Positions 1-9,297 of a stretch of DNA of 64,000 nucleotides are shown here, one piece after another. The notes beneath the pieces were generated by a model. The model had not been told where the DNA came from, did not search any database, and worked only from the letters and a program-made list of their open reading frames with translations. The position numbers were made by a program, and so were the translations under genes. Source of the stretch: Actibacterium naphthalenivorans (GTDB taxonomy: Bacteria; Pseudomonadota; Alphaproteobacteria; Rhodobacterales; Rhodobacteraceae); contig NZ_JACIEQ010000002.1 of assembly GCF_014196965.1 (NCBI RefSeq), positions 186,001 through 250,000 of the forward strand. Direction: 5' to 3'. Numbering within the stretch: position 1 is the first letter of the stretch; the number at the start of each line of letters is the position of its first letter.

Positions 1-150
1 AGCCTCGAACTCCATCGTCGCCTTGTCGGTCTCGATCTCGGCCAGGATATCGCCCGAGGCAACGGTGTCGCCCTCCTTGACCAGCCATTTCGCAAGCGTG
101 CCTTCCTCCATGGTGGGGGATAGCGCGGGCATCAGTATTTCGGTTGCCAT
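1..150 (-). CDS. pdhB: Pyruvate dehydrogenase E1 component, beta subunit (N-terminal fragment)
   Basis: Only the first 50 residues lie in the window; the gene continues past base 1. The start [18 protein letters not shown] and the later [11 protein letters not shown] segment form a lipoyl domain, whose lysine (in DKA) carries lipoate. In many alphaproteobacteria the E1-beta subunit has such an N-terminal lipoyl domain, unlike in enterobacteria. It starts 15 bases after the pdhA stop, so the two are cotranscribed. The same opening also occurs in the E2 subunit (pdhC). The position directly after pdhA favours pdhB, but the fragment alone cannot exclude E2. Confidence 0.85.
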   Translation of the reverse strand, partial: MATEILMPALSPTMEEGTLAKWLVKEGDTVASGDILAEIETDKATMEFEA

Positions 151-165
151 CTCTTGGTCTCCCCC

Positions 166-1161
166 TCAGGCGTCTGCGTAGATGTCGGTGTAAAGCTCAT
201 CGAGCGCCGGCTCGGGGCTTTCCTTGGCGAACTCGGCAGCATCGTTGACGATCGCCTTGGTGTCCTTGTCGATCGCCTTCAGCTCATCCTCGGTGGCGTG
301 CTTTCCGGTCAGCAGCAATTCGCGCACATGCTCGATCGCGTCACGCTCCTCGCGCATCTTCTGCACCTCTTCGCGCGTGCGATACTTCGCCGGATCCGAC
401 ATGGAGTGGCCGCGATAGCGATAGGTCTTGACCTCCAGGATGTACGGGCCCTTGCCCGCGCGGCAATGCGCGACGGCCTTTTCACCGGCCGCCTTCACCG
501 CCTGTACATCCATCCCGTCAACCTCTTCGCCGGGGATGCCATAGGCCGCGCCACGTTCCCACAGGCTGGGCGATTTGGTCGAGCGCTGCACCGAGGTGCC
601 CATAGCATACTGGTTGTTTTCGATCACGAAGATCACCGGCAGATCCCAAAGCTCGGCCATGTTGTAGGTCTCATAGACCTGTCCCTGGTTCGCGGCGCCA
701 TCCCCGAAATAGGCAAAGGTCACCCGGTCATTGCCCAGATACTTGTCGGCAAAGGCCAGCCCGGCGCCGATCGGCACCTGCGCGCCGACAATGCCGTGGC
801 CGCCATAGAAATGCTTTTCCTTGGAAAACATGTGCATCGAGCCGCCCTTGCCGCGGGAATAGCCGCCCTCGCGCCCGGTCAGTTCGGCCATCACCCCCTT
901 GGGATCCATGCCGCAGGCCAGCATATGGCCGTGATCGCGATAAGAGGTGACGCGCTTGTCGCCGTCCTCGGCGGCGGCTTCCAGCCCGACGACAACCGCT
1001 TCCTGCCCGATGTAGAGATGGCAGAACCCGCCGATCAGCCCCATGCCATACAGTTGTCCGGCTTTCTCCTCGAATCGCCGGATTAGCAGCATCTCGCGGT
1101 AAAACCCAAGCAGCTCTTCCTTGGAAGTGTTTGGTTTTCGTACGGTTTTTCGTGTGGCCAT
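166..1161 (-). CDS. pdhA: Pyruvate dehydrogenase E1 component, alpha subunit
   Basis: With PdhB this subunit decarboxylates pyruvate on thiamine diphosphate and passes the acetyl group to lipoate, linking glycolysis to the TCA cycle in the cytoplasm. The 331-residue protein has the thiamine diphosphate motif, from FGDGAANQGQ to VIENNQYA (the GDG...NN pattern), around residues 165-200. It also has the phosphorylation-loop-like segment YRYRGHSMSDPAKYR near residue 265, as in E1-alpha proteins of this type. The ATG at 1161 (MATRKTVRK) is preferred over an in-frame upstream start at 1254, because it follows a GGGGGAG ribosome site and matches family length. The gene leads the pdhA-pdhB operon. 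Confidence 0.95.
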   Translation of the reverse strand: MATRKTVRKPNTSKEELLGFYREMLLIRRFEEKAGQLYGMGLIGGFCHLYIGQEAVVVGLEAAAEDGDKRVTSYRDHGHMLACGMDPKGVMAELTGREGGYSRGKGGSMHMFSKEKHFYGGHGIVGAQVPIGAGLAFADKYLGNDRVTFAYFGDGAANQGQVYETYNMAELWDLPVIFVIENNQYAMGTSVQRSTKSPSLWERGAAYGIPGEEVDGMDVQAVKAAGEKAVAHCRAGKGPYILEVKTYRYRGHSMSDPAKYRTREEVQKMREERDAIEHVRELLLTGKHATEDELKAIDKDTKAIVNDAAEFAKESPEPALDELYTDIYADA

Positions 1162-1267
1162 GCGGTGGGCTCCCCCCGAAATCTGAAGATAGTTTAATGC
1201 TAAACCATTTATATCAAACTGCCGGGCGGATTTCGAGAACCAATTGCGCCGCACCCTTGCGGCAGGC

Positions 1268-1570
1268 CTAGCGAATGACGATTTCGTCGGCGCGGATCAG
1301 GCCCAGAACGCTGCGCGCCTGTTCGTCCAGAAGATCGGGATCAAGATAATCATCCGACAGACGGCGGGTCTTGTTCTGCATCTCGGCAAGCTGGCGCTCC
1401 AGTTCGGCGCGCTCCCGGTTCAACACATCGGCCTCGGCGGCCACCTGAATGCGGCGGAACAGGCCATAGTCGCCCTGTACGGCGGCAAAGGTGAAATAGG
1501 TCGCCAGCGAGAATGCGATCGCGAAATAGACGACAACACCCAATGCCGGACGTTTGCGGGAACCACTCAT
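1268..1570 (-). CDS. ftsB: FtsB/DivIC-type septum formation initiator
   Basis: This is a 100-residue bitopic protein. It has a short basic N terminus (MSGSRKRPAL), one membrane helix at about residues 9-29, and a heptad-rich coiled coil at about 36-66 (RERAELERQLAEMQNKTRR). The tail DPDLLDEQARSVLGLIRADE is typical of the FtsB/DivIC family. Such proteins join FtsL and FtsQ in the divisome and help activate septal wall synthesis. The ATG at 1570 follows AGAGG; a longer frame back to a GTG at 1621 adds only poorly conserved sequence. It lies between aldolase and pdhA, all on the same strand. The family is clear; the specific name ftsB is by role. Confidence 0.82.
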   Translation of the reverse strand: MSGSRKRPALGVVVYFAIAFSLATYFTFAAVQGDYGLFRRIQVAAEADVLNRERAELERQLAEMQNKTRRLSDDYLDPDLLDEQARSVLGLIRADEIVIR

Positions 1571-1724
1571 GACACTGCCTCTTGGCCGCCTCTTCGCGGG
1601 CGGATGGCGGTATGATGGCACATGTGATTCCGCTTGTGAATCCCTTTCGGCGCCGAATGCACCGAAATATCACCACCCGAAACAACGCGCGCGCCGCAGG
1701 TCCCGCCTGCGCCGCCCATCCCCT

Positions 1725-1755
1725 TCATCTTTCGAAAAATATCCCCGCCGGAGGC
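1725..1755. repeat. Dispersed intergenic repeat, single copy
   Basis: This copy has the sequence ATATCCCCGCCGGAGGC preceded by TTCATCTTTCGAAAA. The same core recurs at 9198-9296 (paired), 12131-12169 and 22053-22149 (paired), always outside genes. Here it sits in the gap between the aldolase gene and the ftsB-like gene. A REP-like or terminator-derived role is inferred, not shown. Confidence 0.7.
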
Positions 1756-1798
1756 AGCGCCCGCGCATCGGCGCGGGCGCTTCCCTGCGGGCCGGGCC

Positions 1799-2728
1799 TC
1801 AGCCCTTGCCTTTGTAGATGTCCACCAGCTTGCCCAGCATGTCCAGCGCATCCTCGCGCGAGCGCTGAAAGCTGTTGCGCCCGATGATCGAGCCGTTGCC
1901 GCCGCCGTCACGGATGGCGCGCGCGTCGTCATATACGCTGTCGGCACCCTTCTTGGCCCCGCCCGAGAAGACGATGATGCGCTTGCCGTTGAAGGCCGCC
2001 TGCACGCAATGGGCCACCCGCGCGGCCTGGGTCGAGATGTCGATGCCCTGTTCGTCATAGACCTTCTTGGCCTCGGGCAGCATCAGATGATCGGTCGACA
2101 GCTTGATCTTGATGATATGGGCGCCCAGCAGCGCGGCCATGTGGCCGGCATAGGCGGCCACGTCGATCGCGGTCTCGCCGTCCTTGGTCACGCCTTCGCC
2201 GCGCGGATAAGACCAGATCACCGTGGCGATCCCCTTGGATTGCGCCTCTTTGCGCATCTCGGTGATCTCTTCCATCATGTCCACGGCCATGTCCGAGCCG
2301 GGGTAGATGGTAAAGCCGATGGCAGAGGCGCCGATGCGCAGCGCGTCATCGACAGAGGCGGTCACCGCCTGGTTCTTTCCCGCGGTGCCCGACATCAGCG
2401 AATTGGCCGAGTTGACCTTGAGGATGGTCGGGATCTGCCCGGCGAACGTGTCGGCGCCGGCCTCCAGCGGGCCCAGCGGCGCGGCATAGGCGTTCAGCCC
2501 GGCGTCCAGCGCCAGCTGATAGTGATAATGCGGGTCATAGCCTTCGGGGTTGGGCGCGAAGCTGCGCGCGGGGCCATGCTCGAACCCCTGATCGACCGGC
2601 AGGATGATCATCTTGCCGGTGCCGCCCAGCTTGCCCTGCATCAGCATGCGGCACAGGTTGGCCTTCACGCCGGGGGTTTCGCCCTCGTAATTCGACAGGA
2701 TCTTCTGGACAGTACGCGTCGCCTTCAT
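1799..2728 (-). CDS. fda: Class I fructose-bisphosphate aldolase (DhnA/FbaB type)
   Basis: This enzyme cleaves fructose 1,6-bisphosphate to dihydroxyacetone phosphate and glyceraldehyde 3-phosphate, or does the reverse in gluconeogenesis, through a lysine Schiff base. The 309-residue protein has the DhnA-type barrel features: LPVDQGFEHGP near residue 45, the IIKIKLSTDH strand holding the candidate Schiff-base lysine near residue 205, and the phosphate-binding FSGGAKKG and GGGNGSIIGRNSFQR segments toward the C terminus. It needs no metal, unlike class II enzymes. The ATG at 2728 follows AAGGAAA. It lies just downstream of pgk on the same strand, a lower-glycolysis pairing. Confidence 0.93.
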   Translation of the reverse strand: MKATRTVQKILSNYEGETPGVKANLCRMLMQGKLGGTGKMIILPVDQGFEHGPARSFAPNPEGYDPHYHYQLALDAGLNAYAAPLGPLEAGADTFAGQIPTILKVNSANSLMSGTAGKNQAVTASVDDALRIGASAIGFTIYPGSDMAVDMMEEITEMRKEAQSKGIATVIWSYPRGEGVTKDGETAIDVAAYAGHMAALLGAHIIKIKLSTDHLMLPEAKKVYDEQGIDISTQAARVAHCVQAAFNGKRIIVFSGGAKKGADSVYDDARAIRDGGGNGSIIGRNSFQRSREDALDMLGKLVDIYKGKG

Positions 2729-2829
2729 AACAACTTTCCTTTTGCGAAACGGCAATTCGTCTTGGGCTTAGAAGGCCCGGGGCGGGCTGGCAACAGGGTT
2801 CGCGCTAACAGCGGCGGGTTTGGCGGCCT

Positions 2830-4020
2830 CTAGCCGTTCAGCGCTGCAACGCCGGGCAGGGTCTTGCCCTCCATCCATTCCAGGAAGGCGCCGCCGGCGG
2901 TCGAGATATAGCTGAACGCCGCCGCCGCGCCGGAGGTGTTCAGCGCCGCCACCGTGTCGCCGCCGCCGGCCACCGTCACCAGCGCGCCGGCCGTGGTCAG
3001 CGCCGCCGCCTTCTTCGCAGCGGCGTTGGTCGCGCTGTCGAAGGGCGGAATCTCGAACGCCCCCAGCGGCCCGTTCCAGATCAGCGTGCGGCATTTGCCA
3101 AACACCTCTTCGATCCGTTTCACGGTTTCGGGCCCGGCATCCAGGATCATCGCATCGGCGGGGCAGGCATCGGCCGCGACGGTTCGGTTCTCGGCCCCGG
3201 CCTTGAATTCCCAGGCAACCACCACATCGCTCGGCAGCACGATCGAGCATCCGGCCGCTTCGGCCTTTTTCATGATTTCGGTCGCGGTGGCGGTCATGTC
3301 ATGTTCGGCCAGCGATTTTCCCACATCAATGCCCTGCGCCGCCAGAAACGTGTTGGCCATGCCGCCGCCGATCACCAGGTAATCGACCTTGGTCACCAGA
3401 TTGCCCAGCAGTTCCAGCTTGGTCGATACCTTGGCGCCGCCGACAACCGCGACCACCGGCCGCTGCGGATTGCCAAGCGCGCCTTGCAGCGCCTTCAGCT
3501 CCGCCGCCATCAGCCGCCCGGCGGCACAGGGCAGCAGCCGCGCGATGCCCTCGGTCGAGGCATGGGCCCGGTGCGCCGCCGAAAACGCGTCATTCACATA
3601 GATGTCGCCCAACGCGGCCAGTGACGCCGCCATCATCGGGTCGTTCTTTTCCTCGCCCTCGTGAAAGCGGGTGTTTTCCAGAAGCAGCACATCGCCCGCG
3701 CTCATCGCCGCCACCGCCTGTTTGGCGGGCAGGCCGATACAGTCATCGGCGAAGATCACCCCGCGCCCCAGCGCCTTTTCCAGCGCGGGCAGGGTGACCT
3801 TCAGGCTCATGCCCGGCACGACCTTGCCCTTGGGGCGGCCGAAATGCGCCATCAGCACCGGTTTGCCGCCCTTCGCCAGAATGTCGTTCACCGTGGGCAC
3901 GATCCGCTCGATCCGGGTGGCGTCGGTCACCTTGCCGTCCTCGACCGGCACGTTGATATCCACGCGCACGAGAACAACCTTCCCGGCCATATCCAGATCA
4001 TCGAGTGTCTTCCAGGCCAT
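2830..4020 (-). CDS. pgk: Phosphoglycerate kinase
   Basis: The enzyme transfers phosphate between 1,3-bisphosphoglycerate and ADP in glycolysis, gluconeogenesis and, where present, the Calvin cycle. The 396 residues match the family length. Visible motifs are [10 protein letters not shown] at the N terminus, [22 protein letters not shown], the hinge-side [13 protein letters not shown], and the nucleotide-binding GGGDTVAA near the C terminus. The start at 4020 ([10 protein letters not shown]) is preceded by AGGGAG; an upstream in-frame start at 4113 is unlikely. It is divergent from the cyclophilin gene at 4162, so both promoters lie in 4021-4161. The aldolase gene follows about 100 bases downstream. 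Confidence 0.97.
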   Translation of the reverse strand: MAWKTLDDLDMAGKVVLVRVDINVPVEDGKVTDATRIERIVPTVNDILAKGGKPVLMAHFGRPKGKVVPGMSLKVTLPALEKALGRGVIFADDCIGLPAKQAVAAMSAGDVLLLENTRFHEGEEKNDPMMAASLAALGDIYVNDAFSAAHRAHASTEGIARLLPCAAGRLMAAELKALQGALGNPQRPVVAVVGGAKVSTKLELLGNLVTKVDYLVIGGGMANTFLAAQGIDVGKSLAEHDMTATATEIMKKAEAAGCSIVLPSDVVVAWEFKAGAENRTVAADACPADAMILDAGPETVKRIEEVFGKCRTLIWNGPLGAFEIPPFDSATNAAAKKAAALTTAGALVTVAGGGDTVAALNTSGAAAAFSYISTAGGAFLEWMEGKTLPGVAALNG

Positions 4021-4161
4021 GCTCGGCTCCCTCACTAAGGCTACATGCCGCCTATACACCCCGATCCGCCGCCGGGCGTCAACAACTCTGGGGCGGTTCC
4101 GGCTTTTCTTCATCGCCCCGCCGGATTAGTGTCCGCGCAAACCAGACAGGAGGAGCGGCAC

Positions 4162-4668
4162 ATGGCCGAGATCAAGGATCCCGAAAACACCATTCTCATG
4201 GAGCTGAAGGACGGCACCGTCACCATCGAGCTGCTGCCCGACGTGGCCCCCAAACATGCCGAGCGGATGAAAGAACTGGCCCGCGCCGGCGCCTATGACA
4301 ACGTGGTCTTCCACCGCGTGATCGAAGGCTTCATGGCCCAGACCGGCGACGTGGCGAATGGCAACGCGGAAAAGGAGTTCAACCTGCGCCGCGCCGGCAC
4401 CGGCGGCTCCGACCTGCCCGATCTTCCGGCCGAGTTCTCGAAACTGCCGCATGACCGGGGCACGCTGGGCGCGGCACGTTCGCAGAACCCGAATTCGGCC
4501 AATTCTCAGTTTTTCATCAACTTTTCCGACAATAACTTCCTGAACGGGCAATACACCGTTTACGGCCGCGTCATCTCGGGGATGGAACACGTGGACAAGA
4601 TCGCCCGGGGCGAGCCGCCCGCGTCCCCCGACCGGATGATCAGTGTGAAGGTGGCCGCGGATGCGTAA
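4162..4668 (+). CDS. ppiB: Cytoplasmic peptidyl-prolyl cis-trans isomerase, cyclophilin type
   Basis: A 168-residue single-domain cyclophilin without a signal peptide, expected to speed proline isomerisation during folding in the cytoplasm. Family motifs are VFHRVIEGFMAQTGD around residues 48-62, GSDLPDLPAEF, and ARSQNPNSANSQFFINF, which builds the active-site groove, then LNGQYTVYGRVISGM. The ATG at 4162 sits behind AGGAGG. Its last eight bases overlap the start of the next gene, an exported cyclophilin, so the two are translationally coupled and probably arose by duplication. Confidence 0.95.
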   Translation: MAEIKDPENTILMELKDGTVTIELLPDVAPKHAERMKELARAGAYDNVVFHRVIEGFMAQTGDVANGNAEKEFNLRRAGTGGSDLPDLPAEFSKLPHDRGTLGAARSQNPNSANSQFFINFSDNNFLNGQYTVYGRVISGMEHVDKIARGEPPASPDRMISVKVAADA

Positions 4669-5206
4669 GCTCGCGCTGGCGCTTGCCGTTCTGGCCGGCC
4701 CCGCCCTGGCCACCGGCATCGAGATCGAGGTGGAGGGCGAGGCGAACGGCACCGTCACCATCGACCTGTTCGAGGATGTGGCCCCCCTGCATGCCGCCCG
4801 CATCGCGCAGCTTGCCGCCGATGGCGCCTATGACGGCGTCGTCTTTCACCGGGTCATCCCCGGCTTCATGGCCCAGTCGGGCGATGTGGAGTTCGGCAGG
4901 ACGGGCGGCGACATGCGCATGGCGGGCATGGGCGGTTCGGCGCTGCCGGATCTGCCGGCGGAGTTTTCCGACAGGCCGTTCGAACGCGGTGTCGTCGGCA
5001 TGGCGCGCTCGAACGATCCGAATTCGGCCAACAGCCAGTTCTTCATCATGTTCGCCCCGGCGCCGCATCTGAACGGGCAATATACCGTCGTGGGCAAGGT
5101 GACGGCGGGCATGGATGTGGTGGACGCGATCAAGAAGGGCGCCGGCGGCAATGGCGCCGTCATCGGCCGGCCCGACATGATGGCCACCGTCCGGGTGACC
5201 GAGTAA
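4661..5206 (+). CDS. ppiA: Exported (periplasmic) cyclophilin-type peptidyl-prolyl isomerase
   Basis: A 181-residue cyclophilin with a cleavable signal peptide: MRKLALALAVLAGPALATG, with a likely cut after ALA near residue 17. The mature part repeats the cyclophilin core: VFHRVIPGFMAQSGD, GSALPDLPAEF, NDPNSANSQFFIMF and LNGQYTVVGKV. It is close in sequence to the cytoplasmic copy immediately upstream, whose stop overlaps this start. It should act on envelope proteins. Two GC-rich hairpins follow the gene (5216-5272). Confidence 0.93.
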   Translation: MRKLALALAVLAGPALATGIEIEVEGEANGTVTIDLFEDVAPLHAARIAQLAADGAYDGVVFHRVIPGFMAQSGDVEFGRTGGDMRMAGMGGSALPDLPAEFSDRPFERGVVGMARSNDPNSANSQFFIMFAPAPHLNGQYTVVGKVTAGMDVVDAIKKGAGGNGAVIGRPDMMATVRVTE

Positions 5207-5215
5207 TCACGGCCC

Positions 5216-5272
5216 GATCCCGCGCGCCGGGATCGGTACGGGCGGCCCCTTCGGAACAGGGGCAGGGGCCGC
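5216..5272 (+). terminator. Two GC-rich hairpins after the cyclophilin pair
   Basis: GATCCCG (5216) pairs with CGGGATC (ending 5234), and GGCGGCCCC (from 5241) pairs with GGGGCCGCC (ending about 5272). Neither is followed by a clear T tract, so these may be weak terminators or 3'-end protecting hairpins rather than classic Rho-independent terminators. Confidence 0.45.
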
Positions 5273-5420
5273 CGCTGCCCGGCGGCGCCCGCCTTTCACG
5301 GATTTCCGGGGATGCGGGCATCCGGAAACGGACTGTTCGCGACGCAGAAACGCCCATCATCAAGAAACTGTTAATTTTCAGGGCTAAACCGGCTGCGACT
5401 TATTGTTTGCGGGGGCAACC

Positions 5421-6689
5421 ATGAAAAAACTTCTTCTTCTCTCCACGCTCGGCGTTCTGCCGTTCGCGGCATCGCCGGCTTTTGCCGATTGCACGCCTGA
5501 CAATCCTGCTGATGGCGCAAGCGTCATCTGCACCGGCATCGATGCCGACGGGTTCGATTTCGACACGCTGGACGACATCACCCTGACCGTGCGCCCCGCC
5601 GCCACGGTTCAGAACAGCGGCGAGGCGATCAAGACCGACGATAACCTGACGCTCGTCAACAAGGGCACCGTCCTGAGCACCGGCGACGATGCGGTTCAGA
5701 CCGACAAGGGCCTGACCCTCGTCAACCGCGGCACGATCACCAGCACCGCCAAGGATGGCGTCAACGCCGATGACGACGCCACCGTGACCAACCGGGGCAC
5801 CATCCAGGGCGCCGACGAGGGCGTGCAGGGCGCGGACAACCTGACCCTGATCAACCGGGGCACCATCTCCGGCGCCGATGAGGGCGTCACCGGCGACGAC
5901 GGCGTGACCATCACCAACCGCAAGACCGGCGTGATCGAGGCGGCGGACGATGCCATCCAGATCGCCAACGGCGCGCTGATCCAGAACTATGGCCGGATCG
6001 AGAACATCGGGACGGATCTCAGCGACCCGCAGGATTCGATCGACATTGATTCCGGCACGATCTGGAACTTCAAGACCGGCTCGATCCTCTCCACCCTCGA
6101 CGCCGCCATCGACTTTGACAGCGGCGAGCTGGGCGGCGGTTTCATCCACAACTACGGCCGGATCTCGGGCACGATCGGCATTCTGGTCGATCCCGCCAAC
6201 CTGTCGAGCCAGACCGTCGACAACTACGCCGGCGGCGTGATCGAAGGCACCTCCGGCACCGCGATCGATCTGGGCGCGGGCAATGACGTGGTCGCGCTGC
6301 GCGCGCTCTCGACGCTGATCGGCGGCATCGACATGGGCGACGACGACGACCTGCTGGCGCTCGACGGCACCGCCTTCGGCCTGATCGCGGGCGGTTCGGT
6401 TCTGGACGGCGGGCTGGGAAACGACACGGTCTCGCTCGATGATTTCCTGTTCGCGGATATCGACACGGTCGGCCTCGACGAGGCGGGCGTGCTCGACCTT
6501 GCGCTGAGCAACAGCAAGGGCGCGGCGCGGATGAGCCTGTTCGGCTGGGAAAACTTCATCTTCGGCGATGGCAGCTATGCCTATTCGGCTGTTGCCGCGC
6601 TGGCCCCGGCGCCGGTACCGCTGCCCGCCGGCGTGGTGCTGCTGGGCGGTGCGCTGGCCGGTCTGGGCCTTGCCCGCCGCCGCCGCTGA
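5421..6689 (+). CDS. Repeat-containing exported protein with VPLPA-CTERM sorting tail
   Basis: The 422-residue protein starts with a signal peptide (MKKLLLLSTLGVLPFAASPAFA, cut near residue 22). Residues about 60-200 hold six imperfect repeats of 21-23 residues built around LTLVNRGTI and GADEGV, as expected for a right-handed beta-helix. Residues about 290-345 contain aspartate/glycine-rich RTX-like segments (GAGNDVV, GGLGNDTVSL) that may bind calcium. The C terminus has the VPLPAG motif, a hydrophobic helix and a final RRRR, the VPLPA variant of PEP-CTERM sorting tails. It is probably cut and anchored or released at the surface by an exosortase encoded elsewhere. The cargo function is unknown. 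The ATG at 5421 follows GGGGG; an in-frame TTG at 5403 is less likely. Confidence 0.85.
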   Translation: MKKLLLLSTLGVLPFAASPAFADCTPDNPADGASVICTGIDADGFDFDTLDDITLTVRPAATVQNSGEAIKTDDNLTLVNKGTVLSTGDDAVQTDKGLTLVNRGTITSTAKDGVNADDDATVTNRGTIQGADEGVQGADNLTLINRGTISGADEGVTGDDGVTITNRKTGVIEAADDAIQIANGALIQNYGRIENIGTDLSDPQDSIDIDSGTIWNFKTGSILSTLDAAIDFDSGELGGGFIHNYGRISGTIGILVDPANLSSQTVDNYAGGVIEGTSGTAIDLGAGNDVVALRALSTLIGGIDMGDDDDLLALDGTAFGLIAGGSVLDGGLGNDTVSLDDFLFADIDTVGLDEAGVLDLALSNSKGAARMSLFGWENFIFGDGSYAYSAVAALAPAPVPLPAGVVLLGGALAGLGLARRRR

Positions 6690-6711
6690 ACGATCCATCG
6701 CCTGAAACGGC

Positions 6712-6745
6712 AAAGGCCCCCGAAAACCGGGGGCCTTTTCATTTT
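6712..6745. terminator. Bidirectional Rho-independent terminator
   Basis: An 11-bp perfect stem, AAAGGCCCCCG (6712-6722) with CGGGGGCCTTT (6728-6738), is followed by TTCATTTTT. It separates the convergent VPLPA-CTERM gene and tyrS. The plus-strand tail is the stronger one. Confidence 0.9.
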
Positions 6746-6766
6746 TCACCGGTCGTGCCCGGGCTC

Positions 6767-8020
6767 CTATCCCTCCAGCACCACCAGCGCGTGCCGCTTC
6801 TTTCCCGCGCTCAGCTTGATCGGTTCGGCCAGCGCGGCGGCGTCGATCATCAGCCCCACGTCGGTCAGCGGCGCGTCATTCATCCGCGCGCCATGTTCGG
6901 CGATCAGCCGTTTGGCCTCCTTGCCGGATTTGGCCAGCCCGGAACGGGTGATCAGCTGCACGATGGAAATGCCGTCGCCCAGCTCTGCCGCGGTCAGATG
7001 CAGCGTCGGCAGATCGTCGCCCGTGCCGCCCTTGGCAAAGACCTCCCAGGCCGTCGCCTCGGCCGCCAGCGCGGCATCGGCCCCGTGGCAAAGCGTCGTG
7101 ACCTCATTGGCCAGGATGATCTTCGCGGCGTTGATCTCGGCCCCCTCCAGCGCACCCAGCCGCGCGCACTCGTCCAGCGGCAGTTCGGTGTAAAGCTTCA
7201 GGAAGCGGCCGACATCGGCATCCGTGGTGTTGCGCCAGAACTGCCAGAATTCATAAGAGCTGAGCATGTCTTCGTTCAGCCAGACGGCGCCGCCCTGGCT
7301 CTTGCCCATCTTGCGCCCGTCCGATGTGGTCAGCAGCGGCGATGTCAGGCCGTAGATCTCATGATCCAGCACGCGGCGGGTCAGGTCGATGCCGTTGACG
7401 ATATTGCCCCACTGATCCGACCCGCCCATCTGCAAAAGACAGCCATAGCGGCGGTTCAGCTCGAGGAAATCATAGGCCTGAAGGATCATGTAGTTGAATT
7501 CCAGGAAGGAAAGCGATTGTTCGCGGTCCAGCCGGGACTTGACGGATTCGAACGAAAGCATCCGGTTGACGCTGAAATGCCGCCCTATGTCACGCAGGAA
7601 GTCGAGGTAGTTCAGATCGTCCAGCCATTCGGCATTGTTCAGCATCAGCGCATCGGTCGGCGCATCACCATAGTTCAGGTATTTCGCGAACACCTGCTTC
7701 ATGCTGGCGATATTGGCGTCGATCTCGCCGGGCGTCAGCAGCGGGCGCTCGTCGGCGCGAAAGCTCGGGTCACCCACCTTGGTGGTGCCGCCGCCCATCA
7801 GGGTGATCGGCTTGTGCCCGGTTTTCTGCAGCCAGCGCAGCATCATCACATTCAGCAGATGCCCCACATGCAGCGATTTCGCCGTCGCGTCATAGCCGAT
7901 ATAGGCGGGCACCACACCGGCAATCAGGGCATCGTCCAGCCCCTGATAATCGGTGCAATCGGCCAGAAAGCCGCGTTCGATCATCACGCGCAGGAAGTCT
8001 GATTTGGGGTGGTAGGTCAT
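6767..8020 (-). CDS. tyrS: Tyrosyl-tRNA synthetase
   Basis: The enzyme charges tRNA-Tyr with tyrosine. This 417-residue class Ic synthetase has the HIGH-like motif HVGH in [10 protein letters not shown] (around residue 50) and the KMSKS-like loop as RKMGKS in [13 protein letters not shown] (around residue 240). The tyrosine pocket segment is [15 protein letters not shown]-terminal S4 RNA-binding domain starts near [12 protein letters not shown]. The ATG at 8020 (MTYHPKSDF) fits the family; an in-frame extension to 8137 would run into the divergent anmK gene. The 68-base gap to anmK must hold both promoters. Confidence 0.96.
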   Translation of the reverse strand: MTYHPKSDFLRVMIERGFLADCTDYQGLDDALIAGVVPAYIGYDATAKSLHVGHLLNVMMLRWLQKTGHKPITLMGGGTTKVGDPSFRADERPLLTPGEIDANIASMKQVFAKYLNYGDAPTDALMLNNAEWLDDLNYLDFLRDIGRHFSVNRMLSFESVKSRLDREQSLSFLEFNYMILQAYDFLELNRRYGCLLQMGGSDQWGNIVNGIDLTRRVLDHEIYGLTSPLLTTSDGRKMGKSQGGAVWLNEDMLSSYEFWQFWRNTTDADVGRFLKLYTELPLDECARLGALEGAEINAAKIILANEVTTLCHGADAALAAEATAWEVFAKGGTGDDLPTLHLTAAELGDGISIVQLITRSGLAKSGKEAKRLIAEHGARMNDAPLTDVGLMIDAAALAEPIKLSAGKKRHALVVLEG

Positions 8021-8088
8021 CGGCTCACTTGTCCATTCCGCTGGTTTCGGCCACTCATATATCGGTGTGGGGTTTGAAGGGGAAGGCC

Positions 8089-9186
8089 ATGTTGAAAGCG
8101 GGGCCGGTACGGGCGCTGGGGGCGATGTCTGGCACATCGCTGGACGGTGTGGATGCGGCGATTGTCGAAACCGACGGCGAGGTCATCCTCGGCTTCGGCG
8201 AAACCGCCTATCGCGCCTATTCCGCCGCCGAACGCGGCACCATCGCCGCCGCGCTTGGCCGCTGGCCGGGCGAGGCAGGCGTCGAAGAGGCGGCCGAGGT
8301 GGTCGAAACCGCCCATGCCGCCGTCCTGTCGGGGTTCGGCGAGGTTGATCTCGTGGGCTTCCACGGTCAGACCCTGGCGCATGATCCGCACGGGAAAGGC
8401 ACGCATCAGGCCGGCGACGGGCGCGTGCTGGCAGAGGTGCTGGGCCTGCCCGTGGTCTGGGATTTCCGCAGCTCGGATGTCGAGCTGGGGGGCGAGGGCG
8501 CGCCGCTGGCGCCCTTCTTCCACTTCGCCTGCACGAAATGGATCGGCGCGACGGCGCCGCTGGCCTTCGTCAACCTGGGCGGCGTTGGCAACCTGACATG
8601 GGTAGACCCCGCCCAAGCACGCCCCGAGGCGCCTGGCGCCTTGCTGGCCTTCGACACCGGCCCGGCCAATGCGCCGCTGAATGACCTGATGCAGGCGCGG
8701 CGTGGATTGCCCTATGATCAGGACGCGGCCCTCGCCGCATCCGGAACGCCGGACGAGGCCGTGCTGCAAATGCTGCTGGAACGCCCCTATTTCCTGCGCG
8801 TCCCGCCAAAATCGCTGGACCGGAACGATTTCGCCGTCCTGTCGCAGATGGTGGCGGGGCTGAACGATGCCGATGCCGCAGCCACGCTGACGGCGGCCGC
8901 GGCGGCCTGCGTCGCGCGCGGGCTGGAACATTGCCCCGAATATCCGGAGCGGCTACTGGTCACGGGGGGCGGGCGCAAGAACCCGCTGATGATGGAGATG
9001 CTGATCGAACGCTGCGGCGTGCCGGCGCTGCAGGTGGAAGAACTGGGCCTCGACGGCGACATGCTCGAGGCGCAGGCCTTTGCCTATCTGGCCGTCCGGG
9101 TGGCGCGCGGCCTGCCGACCAGCGCGCCGGGCACCACCGGCGTGGGCGCCGCAGTCGGTGGCGGGCGGATCAGCCGGCCCGCCTGA
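8089..9186 (+). CDS. anmK: Anhydro-N-acetylmuramic acid kinase
   Basis: AnmK hydrolyses and phosphorylates 1,6-anhydro-MurNAc released from the cell wall, giving MurNAc 6-phosphate for peptidoglycan recycling. The 365-residue protein has the family's N-terminal phosphate-binding motif [12 protein letters not shown] at residues 11-22. It also has the sugar-site segments [11 protein letters not shown] and [29 protein letters not shown], and the C-terminal [15 protein letters not shown]. The ATG at 8089 follows AAGG. It is convergent with the cupin gene, with a large inverted repeat between them. Confidence 0.94.
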   Translation: MLKAGPVRALGAMSGTSLDGVDAAIVETDGEVILGFGETAYRAYSAAERGTIAAALGRWPGEAGVEEAAEVVETAHAAVLSGFGEVDLVGFHGQTLAHDPHGKGTHQAGDGRVLAEVLGLPVVWDFRSSDVELGGEGAPLAPFFHFACTKWIGATAPLAFVNLGGVGNLTWVDPAQARPEAPGALLAFDTGPANAPLNDLMQARRGLPYDQDAALAASGTPDEAVLQMLLERPYFLRVPPKSLDRNDFAVLSQMVAGLNDADAAATLTAAAAACVARGLEHCPEYPERLLVTGGGRKNPLMMEMLIERCGVPALQVEELGLDGDMLEAQAFAYLAVRVARGLPTSAPGTTGVGAAVGGGRISRPA

Positions 9187-9197
9187 AACCCTGACGT

Positions 9198-9296
9198 TTC
9201 TTTTTCGTGGAAATATCCCCGCCGGAGGCAAGAAAATTGATGTCGCGCCGGAAGAGTTCGATGCCTCCGGCGGGGATACTTTCACGAAAAAGAAGG
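9198..9296. repeat. Paired dispersed repeat forming a long inverted repeat between convergent genes
   Basis: The left arm (9198-9234: TTTCTTTTTCGTGG, AAATATCCCCG, CCGGAGGCAAGAAA) is matched by a right arm in opposite orientation (9262-9296: TGCCTCCGGCGGGGATA then CTTTCACGAAAAAGAAG). The two could fold into a hairpin of roughly 30 bp with few mismatches and a loop of about 27 bases. The T-rich outer ends and the position between convergent genes suggest that it ends transcription in both directions. It belongs to the dispersed CCCCGCCGGAGGC family. Confidence 0.8.
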
Positions 9297-9297
9297 G

